Assembly: GCA_030848705.1 (NCBI GenBank)
Contig: CM061235.1
Location: 128,944,228 to 129,008,227 of the forward strand
Source: Heracleum sosnowskyi
Taxonomy: Eukaryota > Streptophyta > Magnoliopsida > Apiales > Apiaceae
Direction: 5' to 3'
Length of the DNA stretch: 64,000 nucleotides
Shown: positions 24,301-34,795 of the stretch, piece after piece
Numbering within the stretch: position 1 is the first letter of the stretch
Layout: each line of letters begins with the position of its first letter
Made by a program: the position numbers and the translations under genes
The notes under the pieces: model-generated
What the model was told of the DNA's origin: nothing
Databases searched by the model: none
Seen by the model: the letters and a program-made list of their open reading frames with translations, nothing else

Positions 24301-24921
24301 AAAGCGAGGATAGATGTTAACCTTCTTACCTATGGCAGCCTTGAGGTGTGCCATGAGCAGCTTTCCAACATCCACTTTGTACCCATGAACAAGAGAGTGA
24401 GTGAGCTTCTTGATGTAGGTGGGAATTCCATTCCAGCCAGTGGTCTTAGTAGAGAACACTTTCACCATGGCATCAAACACCATGCTCCACTCCTTGCGGA
24501 GATACTTCCTGTCCATTTCACCAGAGGGGTACCATTTTGTTGTTCCCTCTTCAAGAATAGGTCCAGAGTACCCAATCTTCAAGAAGAGCTTCTTCAGGGT
24601 CTCATCACTAGCAAGCTCGGTATAAGTCTTTCCTGGTTCCAACACAATTCCCAAAGCTGCATTGATGCCCTGAACAGTTAGGGAGTAGCTGTGCTCTTTA
24701 ATTTTGAACTGAATGGAGGAGAAGTCACCATCTTCTTGAGCAACGGTTGTCTCCCAGAAATTTTCAATCCTGTCTAGGTCAAGAATAGGAGTAGAGGTAA
24801 TTGCATACCCAAGGTAGGACTTATTTAGGAAATAAACAAGCCCTTTGAAACCCTCACCAGCATCACTTGGAGAGTAGATGCCAGCAACGTTGGTTTGTGA
24901 AATTGATTGCTTGGGGGCCAT
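18301..24921 (-). pseudogene. Copia B envelope-like ORF, about 1.7 kb of codons, decayed and split by a solo LTR
   Basis: The frame starts at ATG 24921 (MAPKQSISQTNVAG). The first 230 codons share scattered but ordered residues with the F ORF (EW...FD...KVFS, P..I, ...G.L, YPRFL...N), so both are the SIRE-type extra ORF often called envelope-like. Removing the solo LTR (22716-24246) and one TSD leaves the frame continuous. Downstream lesions: TAA at 22267-22269, a frameshift near 21530, another near 20800-20880, TAG at 20560-20562 and TAA at 19357-19359. The middle is Ser/Pro/Glu-rich with in-frame repeats encoding TV/AV pairs (19505-19675, 21600-21760). The C-terminal part (19332-18301) is open for 343 codons and acidic. 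No clear signal peptide or membrane anchor is visible, so an envelope function is only an inherited label. Confidence 0.75.
22716..24246 (-). repeat. Solo LTR of the copia C family, 1531 bp, TSD caaac
   Basis: The minus strand starts TGTTAGTGTTAGTGCCCTAG at 24246 and runs to CGAAACCCAAAA at 22716. It is collinear with the 3' LTR of copia C (30493-32017), sharing blocks such as CCTAGAGACAATAC. The direct repeat caaac lies on both sides (22711-22715 and 24247-24251). No internal retroelement sequence remains, so it arose by LTR-LTR recombination. Confidence 0.9.
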
Positions 24922-26295
24922 TTTTGCTTGTGGAGAAAAGAGAGAGAAGGTATGAGATGAATTGCTTGGAGAGAAGAGAAAGAAAAGTGTTGTGTTTGCT
25001 TTTTGAGAACAGTTGTATGTTTGATGAATTTAGAGGGAAGTTCAAGCGTTTAACTGACAAAGTGGAAAAGTGAAATCGTGTCTTAACCCAATTAACAGTC
25101 ACGTGGGTTACTGGCTGATTTTTCTCTCCTCGTGGAGGATGTGTGTCCAATTTTAACGGTCCACTACTTTAACAGTAACCTGTGCGCTCAAAACAACCGT
25201 GTCAGTAACATTGGTGTGATGACAGCATGTTTTGCGTGACAGAAACATTACGCGTAAAACGTACTGTCATCGTTAAGTTCTCACATGACAGTATCTTTTA
25301 CAAGTCATGAAAGAAGGTTGTTTACTGCTGTCGAGAAGCTAGCTGTCAAATAACTGTGACAGCTACTTTTCTTGATGACAACAACCTTTGCAGGAAAAAT
25401 AACAACTGTCAAGACTTTGTATTGAAACTGTTATGATTTATAACTTAACTGAAGAGACACCAGTTAAACATTTATAATATTTATTACTGATTCATCATAC
25501 ATTCATAACAACATTCAACCAGATAAGCAATTAACAACACATACATCAAGCAAGAAGAAAATATAGAAGACAACTGATAAACTTTATTAATTGAAGGGGG
25601 GTTAAATTACTACAATTGGTGAGATTAACTATTTATTACAGTCTTTCTTAACCAATTCTAGAACTTCTGCCCTAACTTTCTCTTCAGAGGTTCCTTCTTC
25701 CTTGAGGAGTGATTGAAGCTCATTTTCCTCTTCTTTCACCTTAGCCTCCTCAGCGGCCTTGGCTGCAAGTTCTTTTTCTTCTTCTTCATCGAGGGCATCC
25801 CACAACTCATCAAACAACGCTTCTACTTCTTCACTGTAGGGTTCACTTCCACAAGGCTTAGGCCTGTATTCGATTCCTACTTTGTTTTCCATTTTACCCT
25901 TTTTCTAAATGATTCACTAATATGGCCTAAGATTCATTTTATAGACATACTAGGTTAAGAGGGATGCAAACAGTCAACAGTTTGGAGTACCCATACAACT
26001 ACCATAGATTGCAATTAAGTGATGTATACCACTAATTCAACAATCAAAGCAAAACTGACCAATTAAGGAGAATCCTTGACCAATTTCAGCAGTAAAAACC
26101 ATGCACGTTAATGTCATACAAGATCAAACTATCACATGTAAGACTAGCACAAAATTCAATTCAACAAAGTCAAAGTAAACATGATGTCAAAAACAGATAG
26201 AGACTTAATTAGACAGTAACTTTCTCATGACAGCAACTTCTGGAGAGGTTACTGTCACAAGCTTCATTTGAATACCAGAATGAAAAACTAGTAAG
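24922..26295 (-). other. Spacer of copia B between pol and the envelope-like ORF
   Basis: Contains an 87-codon ORF (25892-25629). It also has many TGACAG / CTGTCA copies at 25160-25420 and 26205-26275, the same heptamer that fills B's LTR. The remainder is AT-rich without other features. Confidence 0.7.
25629..25892 (-). CDS. Small acidic, coiled-coil-like ORF in the copia B spacer (87 aa)
   Basis: The ATG at 25892 opens MENKVGIEYRPKPCGSEPYS, followed by a strongly charged helix-like tract rich in EEE, AAKAAEEAK and LLKEEG, ending in LVKKDCNK and TAA. It has no stop or frameshift although the flanking pol and envelope-like frames are broken. I do not recognise a family. It could be a chance open frame favoured by GAA/GAG richness, or a real small accessory protein. 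No counterpart was seen in the F spacer. Confidence 0.35.
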   Translation of the reverse strand: MENKVGIEYRPKPCGSEPYSEEVEALFDELWDALDEEEEKELAAKAAEEAKVKEEENELQSLLKEEGTSEEKVRAEVLELVKKDCNK

Positions 26296-28090
26296 TTAAC
26301 ATACCAGATTCAGCATTCCCAATTCACTTACCAACCTGTTAAAGGTTGCTTCATCCAGTGGTTTTGTAAAAATGTCTGCAAATTGCTTTTCTATGGGCAC
26401 ATATATCAACTTCACAGTTCCTCTTTCAACAGTTCCTCTTTCAACATGCTCTCTTATGAAATGATGTCTGATATCAATGTGCTTTGTCCTAGAGTGTTGA
26501 ACAGGATTGTCTGAGATGGCTATGGCACTAGTGTTGTCACAGTAGATAGGGATATTATTTAACACTAATCCATAATCCAACAGTTGATTCTCCATCCACA
26601 AGATTTGTGCACAGCAACTTCCAGCTGCAATGTATTCAGCTTCTGCTGTTGAAATAGAAACTAGTGTTGCTTTTTACTGAACCAGGATACCAATCTTCTA
26701 CCAAGAAATTGACAACTTCATGTAGTACTCTTTCTGTCAATTCTGCACCCAGCATAGTCTGAATCAGAATACCCCACTAGCTCAAATCCAGTATATTTCG
26801 GATACCAAAGGCCTGGATTGGGAGTGCCCTTTAGATATCTAAAAATTCTCTTGATGGCTACTAAGTGTGACTCTTTTGGATCAGCCTGAAACCTTGCACA
26901 GAGACATGTCGCAAACATTATGTCAGGTCTGCTAGCAGTTAGATAGAGAAGTGATCCAACCATGCCCCTGTATGCACTACAGTCCACTTTCTTCCCTTTG
27001 GAGTCTAGATCCAAACTTGTTGAAGTAGAGATGGGAGTCTTGCCAGGTGATGAATCTTCTAGGTTGAACTTCTTGAGAAGTTCCTTGACATACTTCGCTT
27101 GACAAATGAAGATTCCATCATCTTTTTGAAGAACTTGTAAACCAAGGAAGAATGACAGTTCTCCCATCATGCTCATCTCATATTTGTTTCTCATTAGAGA
27201 TGAAAACTTCTCATACATCTTCGCATTTGATGAACCAAAGATGATATCATCAACATAAATTTGAACCAGAATGATGTCTTTGCCATGATGCTTGTATAAT
27301 AGAGTCTTATCTACTACACCTCTTGTGAACTGGTTTGCCAATAGAAAGGAAGAGAGGGTATCATACCATGCTCTTGGAGCTTGTTTCAATCCATAAAGTG
27401 CCTTGAACAGCTTGTACACAAAATCATACATTTCAGCATCTTCAAAACCAGGTGGTTGTTCAACATACACTTCTTCTTCCAACTCTCCATTTAGAAAAGC
27501 ACTTTTGACATCCATTTGGAACACCTTGAAGTTACAGTGTGTAGAAAAGGCTAGAAAAATCCTGATGGCTTCAAGTCTGGCAACAGGTGCAAATGTCTCA
27601 TCATAGTCTATTCCTTCCTGTTGACAGTAACCTTTAGCTACTAGCCTTGCCTTATTTCTAGTCACATTTCCATTTTCATCTAGTTTGTTTCTAAAAACCC
27701 ACTTTGTCTCAATAATTGATTTTCCTTTAGGTCTTGGAACCAATTTCCACACATTGTTCCTTTCAAACTGGTTGAGTTCCTCTTGCATAGCAATCACCCA
27801 ATCAGAATCCAACAATACTTCATCAATAGCTTTAGGCTCCATTTGAGATAGGAAACAGGAAAACATGTTGTCGGCAGAAACATTGTTCCTGGTCCTCACC
27901 CCAGAAGTGGGATCTCCAATAATTAAATCATTTGTGTGATCCTTGTTCGACCTTGTGGTTCTGGGCAAGCTTCTTGTTTGATCTGGAACAGTAGCCTCAG
28001 TTTGAGGAACTGGGTCTTCACCATGGCAATTATCTCCACCATTTTCTTCAATGTCTCCAGAGTCACCATCAATTTGAGTATTTCCTGTGA
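26296..28090 (-). pseudogene. pol: Copia B pol: reverse transcriptase and RNase H, broken
   Basis: 27968-26718 gives the linker, the RT core (VWKLVPRPKG, KARLVAKGY, FQMDVKSAFLNGELEEEVYVEQPPGF, YGLKQAPRAWY and YVDDIIFGSS near codon 235) and the start of RNase H (YSDSDYAGCRIDRKSTT). A TGA and register changes break 26717-26602. RNase H then resumes at 26601-26296 with CDNTSAIAIS, SRTKHIDIRHHF and ADIFTKPL. It closely resembles F pol. The upstream portion fades into copia C near 28094, so integrase, protease and gag are missing. Confidence 0.85.
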
Positions 28091-28096
28091 TAGTCT

Positions 28097-30478
28097 GTGA
28101 CTGATGATTTTAGTAGATACGGATATGTGTATCTTTTGAAGAACAAATCCGAATCATTTGAAAAATTCAAAGAGTACAAGGCAGAAGTGGAAAAGCAAAT
28201 AGGCGGAAGTATTAAAACTCTACGATCTGATCGTGGAGGTGAGTACTTAAAGGAGTGTGGTATTGTATCACAGCTCACACCTCCTGGAACACCACAGTGG
28301 AATGGTGTATCTGAAAGGAGAAATCGTACCTTGTTGGACATGGTGCGATCGATGATGAGTCTAGCGGATCTTCCAATTAGTTTTTGGGGTTATGCTCTAG
28401 AAACGGCTGCACACACACTTAACCGAGTTCCTACTAAATCGGTTCAAACTACACCATATGAGATATGGACTGAGAAACGTCATAGCATGTCCTTTTTGAA
28501 AGTATGGGGATGTGAAGCGTTTGTGAAACGTTTAGTCACTGACAAGCTAGGACCGAAATCAGACAAATGTAATTTTGTGGGATACCCAAAAGAAACTAAA
28601 GGGTATTATTTCTATAATCGTACCGAGAGCAAAGTGTTTGTTGCTCGAACTGCTGTATTTCTTGAAAGAGAACTGTTCTCTAAGAAAAACAGTGGGAGTA
28701 TAATAGATCTCGATGAAGTTCGAGAACCACAGAATGACATTGAACCAGAGTTGGAACATGAGCACGAAGTACATGAAAATGTTACTGCTCAAGAAACACA
28801 GGTTGTCCGTAGATCTGGTAGGATTCGCCACGAGCCTGAGAGATATTATGGATTTCTCTTAACTCAGACTGGCGATGTAATGCTTATGGATGAAGATGAG
28901 CCTCTTACCTATCAGGATGCTATGAATAGTCCAGATTCTGAGAGATGGCTGGAAGCTATGAAATCTGAGATGGATTCCATGTATGAAAACAAAGTATGGA
29001 CTTTGGTTGAACCACCTGAAGGGGTAAAACCTATTGGGTACAAATGGGTTTTCAAGAAGAAAACATACATGGATGGTAATGTAACGACCTACAAAGCAAG
29101 ACTAGTGGCGAAAGGTTTCAAACAAATTCATGGTATTGACTATGATGAAACTTTCTCACCAGTAGCTATGGTCAAGTCCATCAGGATTTTGCTTGCGATA
29201 GCAGCTTACTATGACTATGAAATCTGGCAAATGGATGTCAAAACCGCTTTCTTAAATGGGAGCTTAGAAGAGGATGTGTATATGATACAACCAGAAGGTT
29301 TTATCGATCCGAGATTTGCTAGAATGTTCTGTAAGCTACTACGATCTATTTATGGATTGAAGCAGGCCTCAAGGAGTTGGAACATTCGTTTTGATATAAC
29401 AGTCAAAGAGTTTGGCTTTATTCAAAATGAAGATGAGCCTTGTGTTTACAAGAAGGTTAGTGGGAGAAAAGTGGCATTCCTAGTATTATATGTTGATGAT
29501 ATATTACTAATAGGGAATGACATACCTTCTCTTCAGGCTGTTAAGACTTGGTTGGGAAAAAGTTTCTCAATGAAAGACTTAGGCGATGCAACCTATATAT
29601 TAGGGATCAAGATCTATAGAGATAGATCTAGAAGATTAATCGGCTTAAGTCAGAGTACATACATTGACAAAGTATTGCATCGTTTTGGGATGCAAGAGGC
29701 AAAGAGGGGATTTGTCCCTGTGTCTCATGGGATAGTGATCTCAAAAGAAAACTGTCCTAAATCATTAGATGATAAGGACCGTATGAAAAAGGTACCATAT
29801 GCTTCTGCAATTGGTTCAATAATGTATGCAATGATATGTACTCGACCTGATGTTTCGTATGCTTTGAGCATGACGAGCAGATACCAGTCTAATCCAGGTG
29901 AAGGTCATTGGACGGCAGTCAAGAATATTCTTAAGTACCTCAAGAGAACTAAAGATTCATTCTTGGTATATGGAGGAGATGAGAAGCTAGTTGTAAGAGG
30001 TTACACTGATGCTAGTTTCCAAACAGACAGAGACGATATTGTGTCTCAATCTGGGTTTGTATTTTGTCTAAATGGAGGTGCTGTAAGCTGGAAGAGTTCG
30101 AAGCAAGAGACAGTAGTTGATTCTACAATGGAAGCTGAGTATATTGCTGCCAGTGAAGCGGCCAAAGAGGCTGTTTGGATTCGGAAATTTATTGAGGGAC
30201 TTGGAGTAGTTCCATCGATCGCAGATCCAGTTGATCTTTATTGCGATAACAATGGAGCTATTGCACAGGCTAAGGAACCAAGGTCCCATTCCCGAGCAAA
30301 GCATATACTTAGACGATATCATCTACTTCGAGAGATTACAAGGAGGGGAGATATACATATATGTAAAGTGCATACTAATGATAACGTTGCAGACCCACTG
30401 ACTAAGGCTTTGTCGCAGCAGAAGCACGAAGGTCACACTAGTTCCATGGGTATTAGATACATGGGTGATTGGCTCTAG
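28097..30478 (+). CDS. pol: Copia C pol polyprotein, 5'-truncated but open (793 codons)
   Basis: One uninterrupted frame to TAG at 30476-30478. Integrase core: RSDRGGEY near codon 45 and NGVSERRNRT near 70-78; the first catalytic Asp of D,D-35-E is probably lost at the junction. RT: QMDVKTAFLNGSLEEDVY, YGLKQASRSW and YVDDILLIGND near codon 464. RNase H: YTDASF near 635, MEAEYIAASEAAKEAVW near 677, CDNNGAI near 715 and ADPLTKAL. There is no native start codon or promoter. It is a different copia lineage from SIRE elements B and F (RT active site YVDDILL rather than YVDDIIF). Its openness suggests a fairly recent insertion and truncation. Confidence 0.88.
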   Translation: MTDDFSRYGYVYLLKNKSESFEKFKEYKAEVEKQIGGSIKTLRSDRGGEYLKECGIVSQLTPPGTPQWNGVSERRNRTLLDMVRSMMSLADLPISFWGYALETAAHTLNRVPTKSVQTTPYEIWTEKRHSMSFLKVWGCEAFVKRLVTDKLGPKSDKCNFVGYPKETKGYYFYNRTESKVFVARTAVFLERELFSKKNSGSIIDLDEVREPQNDIEPELEHEHEVHENVTAQETQVVRRSGRIRHEPERYYGFLLTQTGDVMLMDEDEPLTYQDAMNSPDSERWLEAMKSEMDSMYENKVWTLVEPPEGVKPIGYKWVFKKKTYMDGNVTTYKARLVAKGFKQIHGIDYDETFSPVAMVKSIRILLAIAAYYDYEIWQMDVKTAFLNGSLEEDVYMIQPEGFIDPRFARMFCKLLRSIYGLKQASRSWNIRFDITVKEFGFIQNEDEPCVYKKVSGRKVAFLVLYVDDILLIGNDIPSLQAVKTWLGKSFSMKDLGDATYILGIKIYRDRSRRLIGLSQSTYIDKVLHRFGMQEAKRGFVPVSHGIVISKENCPKSLDDKDRMKKVPYASAIGSIMYAMICTRPDVSYALSMTSRYQSNPGEGHWTAVKNILKYLKRTKDSFLVYGGDEKLVVRGYTDASFQTDRDDIVSQSGFVFCLNGGAVSWKSSKQETVVDSTMEAEYIAASEAAKEAVWIRKFIEGLGVVPSIADPVDLYCDNNGAIAQAKEPRSHSRAKHILRRYHLLREITRRGDIHICKVHTNDNVADPLTKALSQQKHEGHTSSMGIRYMGDWL

Positions 30479-30482
30479 TGCA

Positions 30483-30492
30483 AGTGGGAGAT
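30483..30492 (+). other. Polypurine tract of copia C
   Basis: AGTGGGAGAT directly precedes the LTR start TGTTAGTGC, a few bases after the pol stop. Confidence 0.85.
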
Positions 30493-32017
30493 TGTTAGTG
30501 CTTGTGCCCTAGAGACAATACTATAATGTTCTTAGGGAAGACATTTTGATTATTAATAAATATGTTCTATGGATTTTCTTTCAATTATTTATTATGTCTT
30601 TATTAACTGCGATATAAATATTAGAATAATAAATGTCCTTGGAATATAAGCATGAATTCTATATCTCTAAGTATGTGACTTGGAAATGAGATTATATGAG
30701 TAGTGTTTTTAATCCTAAAAGATCCCTAGTCGAGTATTATTATTTCAGGACAATAATAATGCGTTAAGACTAGTATGTTTGTTGACTGATGACCACATCT
30801 CATTGGTTATAAGTATGGTGATACTAAAGTCAAAGACATAAGTGCATGTTAGCAGAACATGGCACTGGATAGACCCACCGTGTGAATTCTTCATGGTAAA
30901 TGTTATCAAGTGTCATAAGCAATTCTCACAATGATAATGGTGTAATGATCCTTAGACTTGAAATCATTATATTTCTATATGAGAATTAATATACTTTGAT
31001 TCTACTCAAAGTTACCTTTGACCGGGTAATGATAAAGGTGGACATTGGGTATATTATGAATCATATGAGAAATATGAATGATAGATATAGGATTTAACCC
31101 TCCTATTTTAGGAGTGATATTATTGGCCTCTTGATTGAGTGAGACTATGAAATGCATGGTCATGCTCAAATTGTGATTTGTTTAATAGTCTACTCATCGA
31201 TCAAGTAAACCGGGATTAAATGTTGAAGAGGATGACATAAACCATGCCTCGAGTTTAATCTATAATATAAGGTTAAAAGGATTATATTACATGGAACATT
31301 ATTCATTAAAGGTTTAATTGGATCACCAATTATTATTATTACTTGGGTAGCAGTGATGTATTACTAGATGCCGCTCATTGTTTATAATTTTATTATGAGA
31401 TGTTAAAATTATTGACAACGTAATAATAACCTAAAGGGTTACACATAAAGAATGTTTTAAACGGAGCATTAATTAAATTTCGAATTTAATTGAATTATTA
31501 TTATTATTGAATTATTGGATTAATTAAGTAGGACTTAATTAATTATATAATAATTCGAATATAATAAATAATACTACTAATAATCAGATTGGGTTTTGGA
31601 AGCCCAATCAGATTAGGTATAGGCCCAGAATTCTCTCCATATAAATACATTAAGATGTATTATTTTAGGGTTGAGAAATTGAAAAAACGTTTTTCTTAAA
31701 AAATCCTAGCTGCTCTACATCAAAGAGAGGCTAGAGAGAGAGAGAGTTCCGAGGGCAGTTCTTGGCTAGTACCAACTCCGGTGATCGTTGGACGATCGGG
31801 CGTTCGTGTGGACTACATAGAGACGTGTATCACAAGGCGGGACACGTGGTGATCATATCAAAGGACCTCCATTAGTCGGCCGTTCGTAAAGCTTCAAAAG
31901 GTAAACGATTCTATTCACGAATTAAATATCGTTTTTCGCATGGATCCTGCGGAGGGTTTCGTTAAATTTTTTATTTTACGCGTTTTTCCGTTGCGTTTTC
32001 ATGCCCGAAACCCTTCA
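30493..32017 (+). repeat. 3' LTR of copia C, 1525 bp
   Basis: Starts TGTTAGTGCTTGTGCCC at 30493 and ends GAAACCCTTCA at 32017. It aligns along its whole length, in the opposite orientation, with the solo LTR at 22716-24246. It contains a TATAAATA-like box at 31640-31650 and a purine run (GAGAGAGAG) near 31733-31747. No coding capacity. Confidence 0.85.
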
Positions 32018-32779
32018 GATGGATACTCTTCCTAGTTTGCCCTCTATAGAATGTTACTTCAAGAACAGAGACACAAGGAACTCGCAAAACTGCCTGGTCT
32101 TCATGATCCAGTTGCTTTTGTTGTGAATAGGAATTTCAGGCCAGCTAATGTTCATAAATTTGACAGGCCTATTTCTGGAAAGGGTTACTCTCACTTTACT
32201 GATAATGCTGGTTTCCAGGAGAGGAAAGTGACATATTTTTGTGACCATTGCAAGATTGCAGGTCATAGCAAGGAACGTTGCTTTAAGCTAAATGGTTATC
32301 CACCAGGTTTCAAACCTAGTTAGTCAAGGTACTTACATTACTCAATCAGCTTATGTCTCTTTTGGCTAAGAATAACATTACTGATCAGGAATCTTTTACC
32401 TACTCTGGGAATGCTCTTTTAGCAGGTACTTACTGTCTTTTGTCCTCTACGCATACAAACAATTGGATTATTGATAGTGGCGCATCTGATCGCATGTGCT
32501 CATCCTTGGATTATTTTTGTACCTATCAGGAGATTCATTCTGACAATAGTTTCATAACTATACCTGATGGCACTAAAATAAAGGTCACACATGTTGGAAA
32601 TATTAAACTCACAAATTCTCTTGAGCTCGTAAATGTGTTGTTTGCTCCTTCCTTCAAGTTTAACTTGATTTCTGTGCACAAACTTGTTACTGATAATGCT
32701 TATTCAGTCATTTTTACTTCTGATTCGTGTATCATTCAGGAGTCTTCAATGAGTCAACTAGGGCTGTCAAACGGATAAT
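32018..32779 (+). pseudogene. Copia G fragment: gag end and protease
   Basis: The fragment starts inside gag (MDTLPSLPSI), shifts register (LLQEQRHKELAKL), and has an intact zinc knuckle CDHCKIAGHSKERC (32240-32285). A stop and register change follow, then protease with DSGASDRM near 32475 and NVLFAPSFKFNLISV. It ends at 32779 where an unrelated repeat begins. It is a distinct copia from D, because both carry the gag knuckle region. It was the target of copia C. Confidence 0.8.
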
Positions 32780-33084
32780 TCGGATACGGATCTGCCTGTA
32801 TCCGAATCTGAATCCGAAAATCTGAATTCATATCCGGATCCGTATCCTAATCCGAAAATATTTAAATAAAAATATACGAATCTGAATCTGCCGGATACTA
32901 TCCGGATACGGATAATATCCGAATCCGAATTCCAGTCGGAATTTTTTAGTTTTTATATTAAATTTTAATATTTTTTTTAAAAAAAGTAAACTAAACTAAA
33001 ACTTAAATTTATTAAAGTCTATTTTAATTTTTTCAAAAAATTAATTTTTCGTATAATTTTGTTTATTTTAAAATATTAAATTTG

Positions 33085-33087
<3 letters not shown>
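32769..33087. repeat. Possible hAT-type end with ATCCGAATCCG repeats
   Basis: TAGGGCTGTCAAACGG resembles plant hAT terminal repeats and interrupts copia G. It is followed by about 160 bases of GGATACGG / ATCCGAATCCG in both orientations, then AT-rich sequence. No matching right terminus was found, so the classification is tentative. Confidence 0.4.

Positions 33088-33139
<52 letters not shown>
33088..33139. repeat. (AT)n microsatellite
   Basis: About 26 AT dinucleotides immediately before a Helitron-like 3' end. Confidence 0.95.
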
Positions 33140-33141
<2 letters not shown>

Positions 33142-34225
33142 AGCTTAAAACCCGTGCGATACACAGATTGTTAATTATTATTTTATTATTTTTTTAATTG
33201 TATTTGTTAAAAAAATAAGTAGGCATGTTAAAATAGCTAAACAATTTTAATAAATTAAAAGCATTAAAACAGATTTTAAAATAAATAAGTAAGGGTTTGC
33301 TCGTTATATTTTTGGAAAAGGAGGGGTTTTAGTATGGAAAAATAAAAAATGTAACATACATTTAGTTTAAAAAGGTAAATCTCCGTAATAATTTTGGAAA
33401 ATGAGGTTTTAAAATTTAATAATTTAAATTATTTAAATACATTTTAAAATAAATAAGTAAAGGGTTTGTCCGAGATATTTTTTGAAAAAGAATGGATTTT
33501 AGTGAGAAAAGTAGAAAAAGTAAATTGAAAAAGGCAATTTCCCGTGATATATTTAGAAAATGAGGGACTTTGTTAGATAAAATCTATAATGTGTTTTAAC
33601 TGAAAAGGTAATTGATATAAATATGTATTTGATTATTTATATTTTAATATTTTTAGTAATTGCATTTGTAAAGAAAAATAAGTAGGCATGTTAAAATAGG
33701 TAAATTTTAAAAAACAAATTATAATATTAGGTTTAAAAATAAATAACTAAAGGTTTGTCCGTGATATTTTTGGAAAATGAGGGGTTTTAGTAAGGAAAAA
33801 TAGAAAAAACTAACATGTTTTAGTTAAAAAAAGGTAATTGTCCGTGATATATTTGAAAAAGTAGGAGAATTTGTTAGAAAAAATAAAAAAAATAATGTAT
33901 TTAAGGTGAAAAAAGGTAATTGGTTATAAATAGGTAATATTATTATTTAATAATATATTTCTATAAATAAGTAAGGTTAATTAAGTAAAAACACGAATTT
34001 AAGAAAGGACAATTAAGTAAAATCACAATGTATCATAATAATGTATTTAAGGTGAAAAAGGTAATTAGTTATAAATATGTAATATTATTATTTAATAATA
34101 TATTTATATAAATAAGTAAGGTTAATTAAGTAAAAACACGACTTTAAGAAAGGGCAATTATGTAAAATCACAACGTACCATACCGACCGACCAAACTTTT
34201 AATGTTTCGTCTATTATATGATAGT
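33140..34225 (-). mobile_element. Helitron-like non-autonomous element
   Basis: Read on the minus strand, the 3' end is a CTGTGTATCGCACGGGTTTT hairpin remnant followed by AAGCTTG and T. The body has several diverged copies of GATATTTTTGGAAAATGAGG (33305, 33480, 33765, 33840), also seen at 12540-13010. The 5' end near 34220 is uncertain. No coding sequence. Confidence 0.45.
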
Positions 34226-34309
34226 ATTGATATGTTTACAATTATCTACAACTTATATTAATATATTGTTTAATGATTAAATTATATATATATACACTAG
34301 TACAGGACC

Positions 34310-34795
34310 TACAGCGTCGGTCAAAAAGAGCTACAGCGTCGGTCAAAAGGCGTAGTATATGTAGGGGACGCTATAGGTATATGCCTACAGCGTCGGTTAA
34401 AACAGCGTTGCTAAAACCTCTTTAGCGTCGGTTAAAGAACCAACACATGATGTACAATAGCCGACGCTTTTGTTACCGACAATAGCGTCGGTTTTCTGGA
34501 ATGCCTATGTTATTGGTACTGACATTAGTGTCGACAGTTAAAAAACCGACGCTGAAAGTGTAACTATAGGCGTCGACAGTTAAAAAACCGACGCTGAAAG
34601 TGTAACTATAGGCGTCGATCAGTTAAAAAACTGACGCTGAAAGTGTAACTATAGGCGTCGACAGTTAAAAAACCGACGCTGAAAGTGTAACTATAGGCGT
34701 CGATCAGTTAAAAAACCGACGCTAAAAGTGTAACTATAGACGTCGGTCAGTTAAAAACTGACGCTAAAAGTGTAACTATAGGCGTCAGTCAGTTT
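34310..34795. repeat. Left subterminal array with 42-44-bp tandem hairpin units
   Basis: From 34535 a unit GAAAGTGTAACTATAGGCGT plus CGACAGTTAAAAAACCGACG repeats about six times. In each unit GCGTCG faces CGACGC across an A-rich loop, so the array can fold into consecutive hairpins. Confidence 0.9.

Larger units (their letters stand above)
17171..28094 (-). mobile_element. Copia element B (SIRE/Maximus type), 5'-truncated, with solo LTR inside
   Basis: In minus-strand order the parts are reverse transcriptase (27968-26718), RNase H (26601-26296), a spacer with a small ORF, a very large envelope-like ORF (24921-18301) and the 3' LTR (18204-17171). The ORF downstream of pol is the hallmark of the SIRE lineage. 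5' LTR, gag, protease and integrase are missing; the element stops near 28094 where copia C begins in the opposite direction. It is inserted in copia D and itself hosts a solo LTR of C's family (22716-24246). Confidence 0.85.
28095..32017 (+). mobile_element. Copia element C, 5'-truncated: integrase core to 3' LTR
   Basis: Coding starts abruptly inside integrase (TDDFSRYGYVYL) and continues through RT and RNase H to 30478. A polypurine tract and a 1525-bp 3' LTR follow. 5' LTR, gag, protease and the zinc-binding part of integrase are missing. The flank after the LTR (gatgg, 32018) lies inside copia G, so C was originally inserted in G. Confidence 0.85.

Noticed and set aside
34295..34795. CRISPR-like array because of regular 42-44-bp repeats
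   Set aside because: Plant DNA; units are contiguous tandem hairpins at a CACTA end, with no unique spacers.
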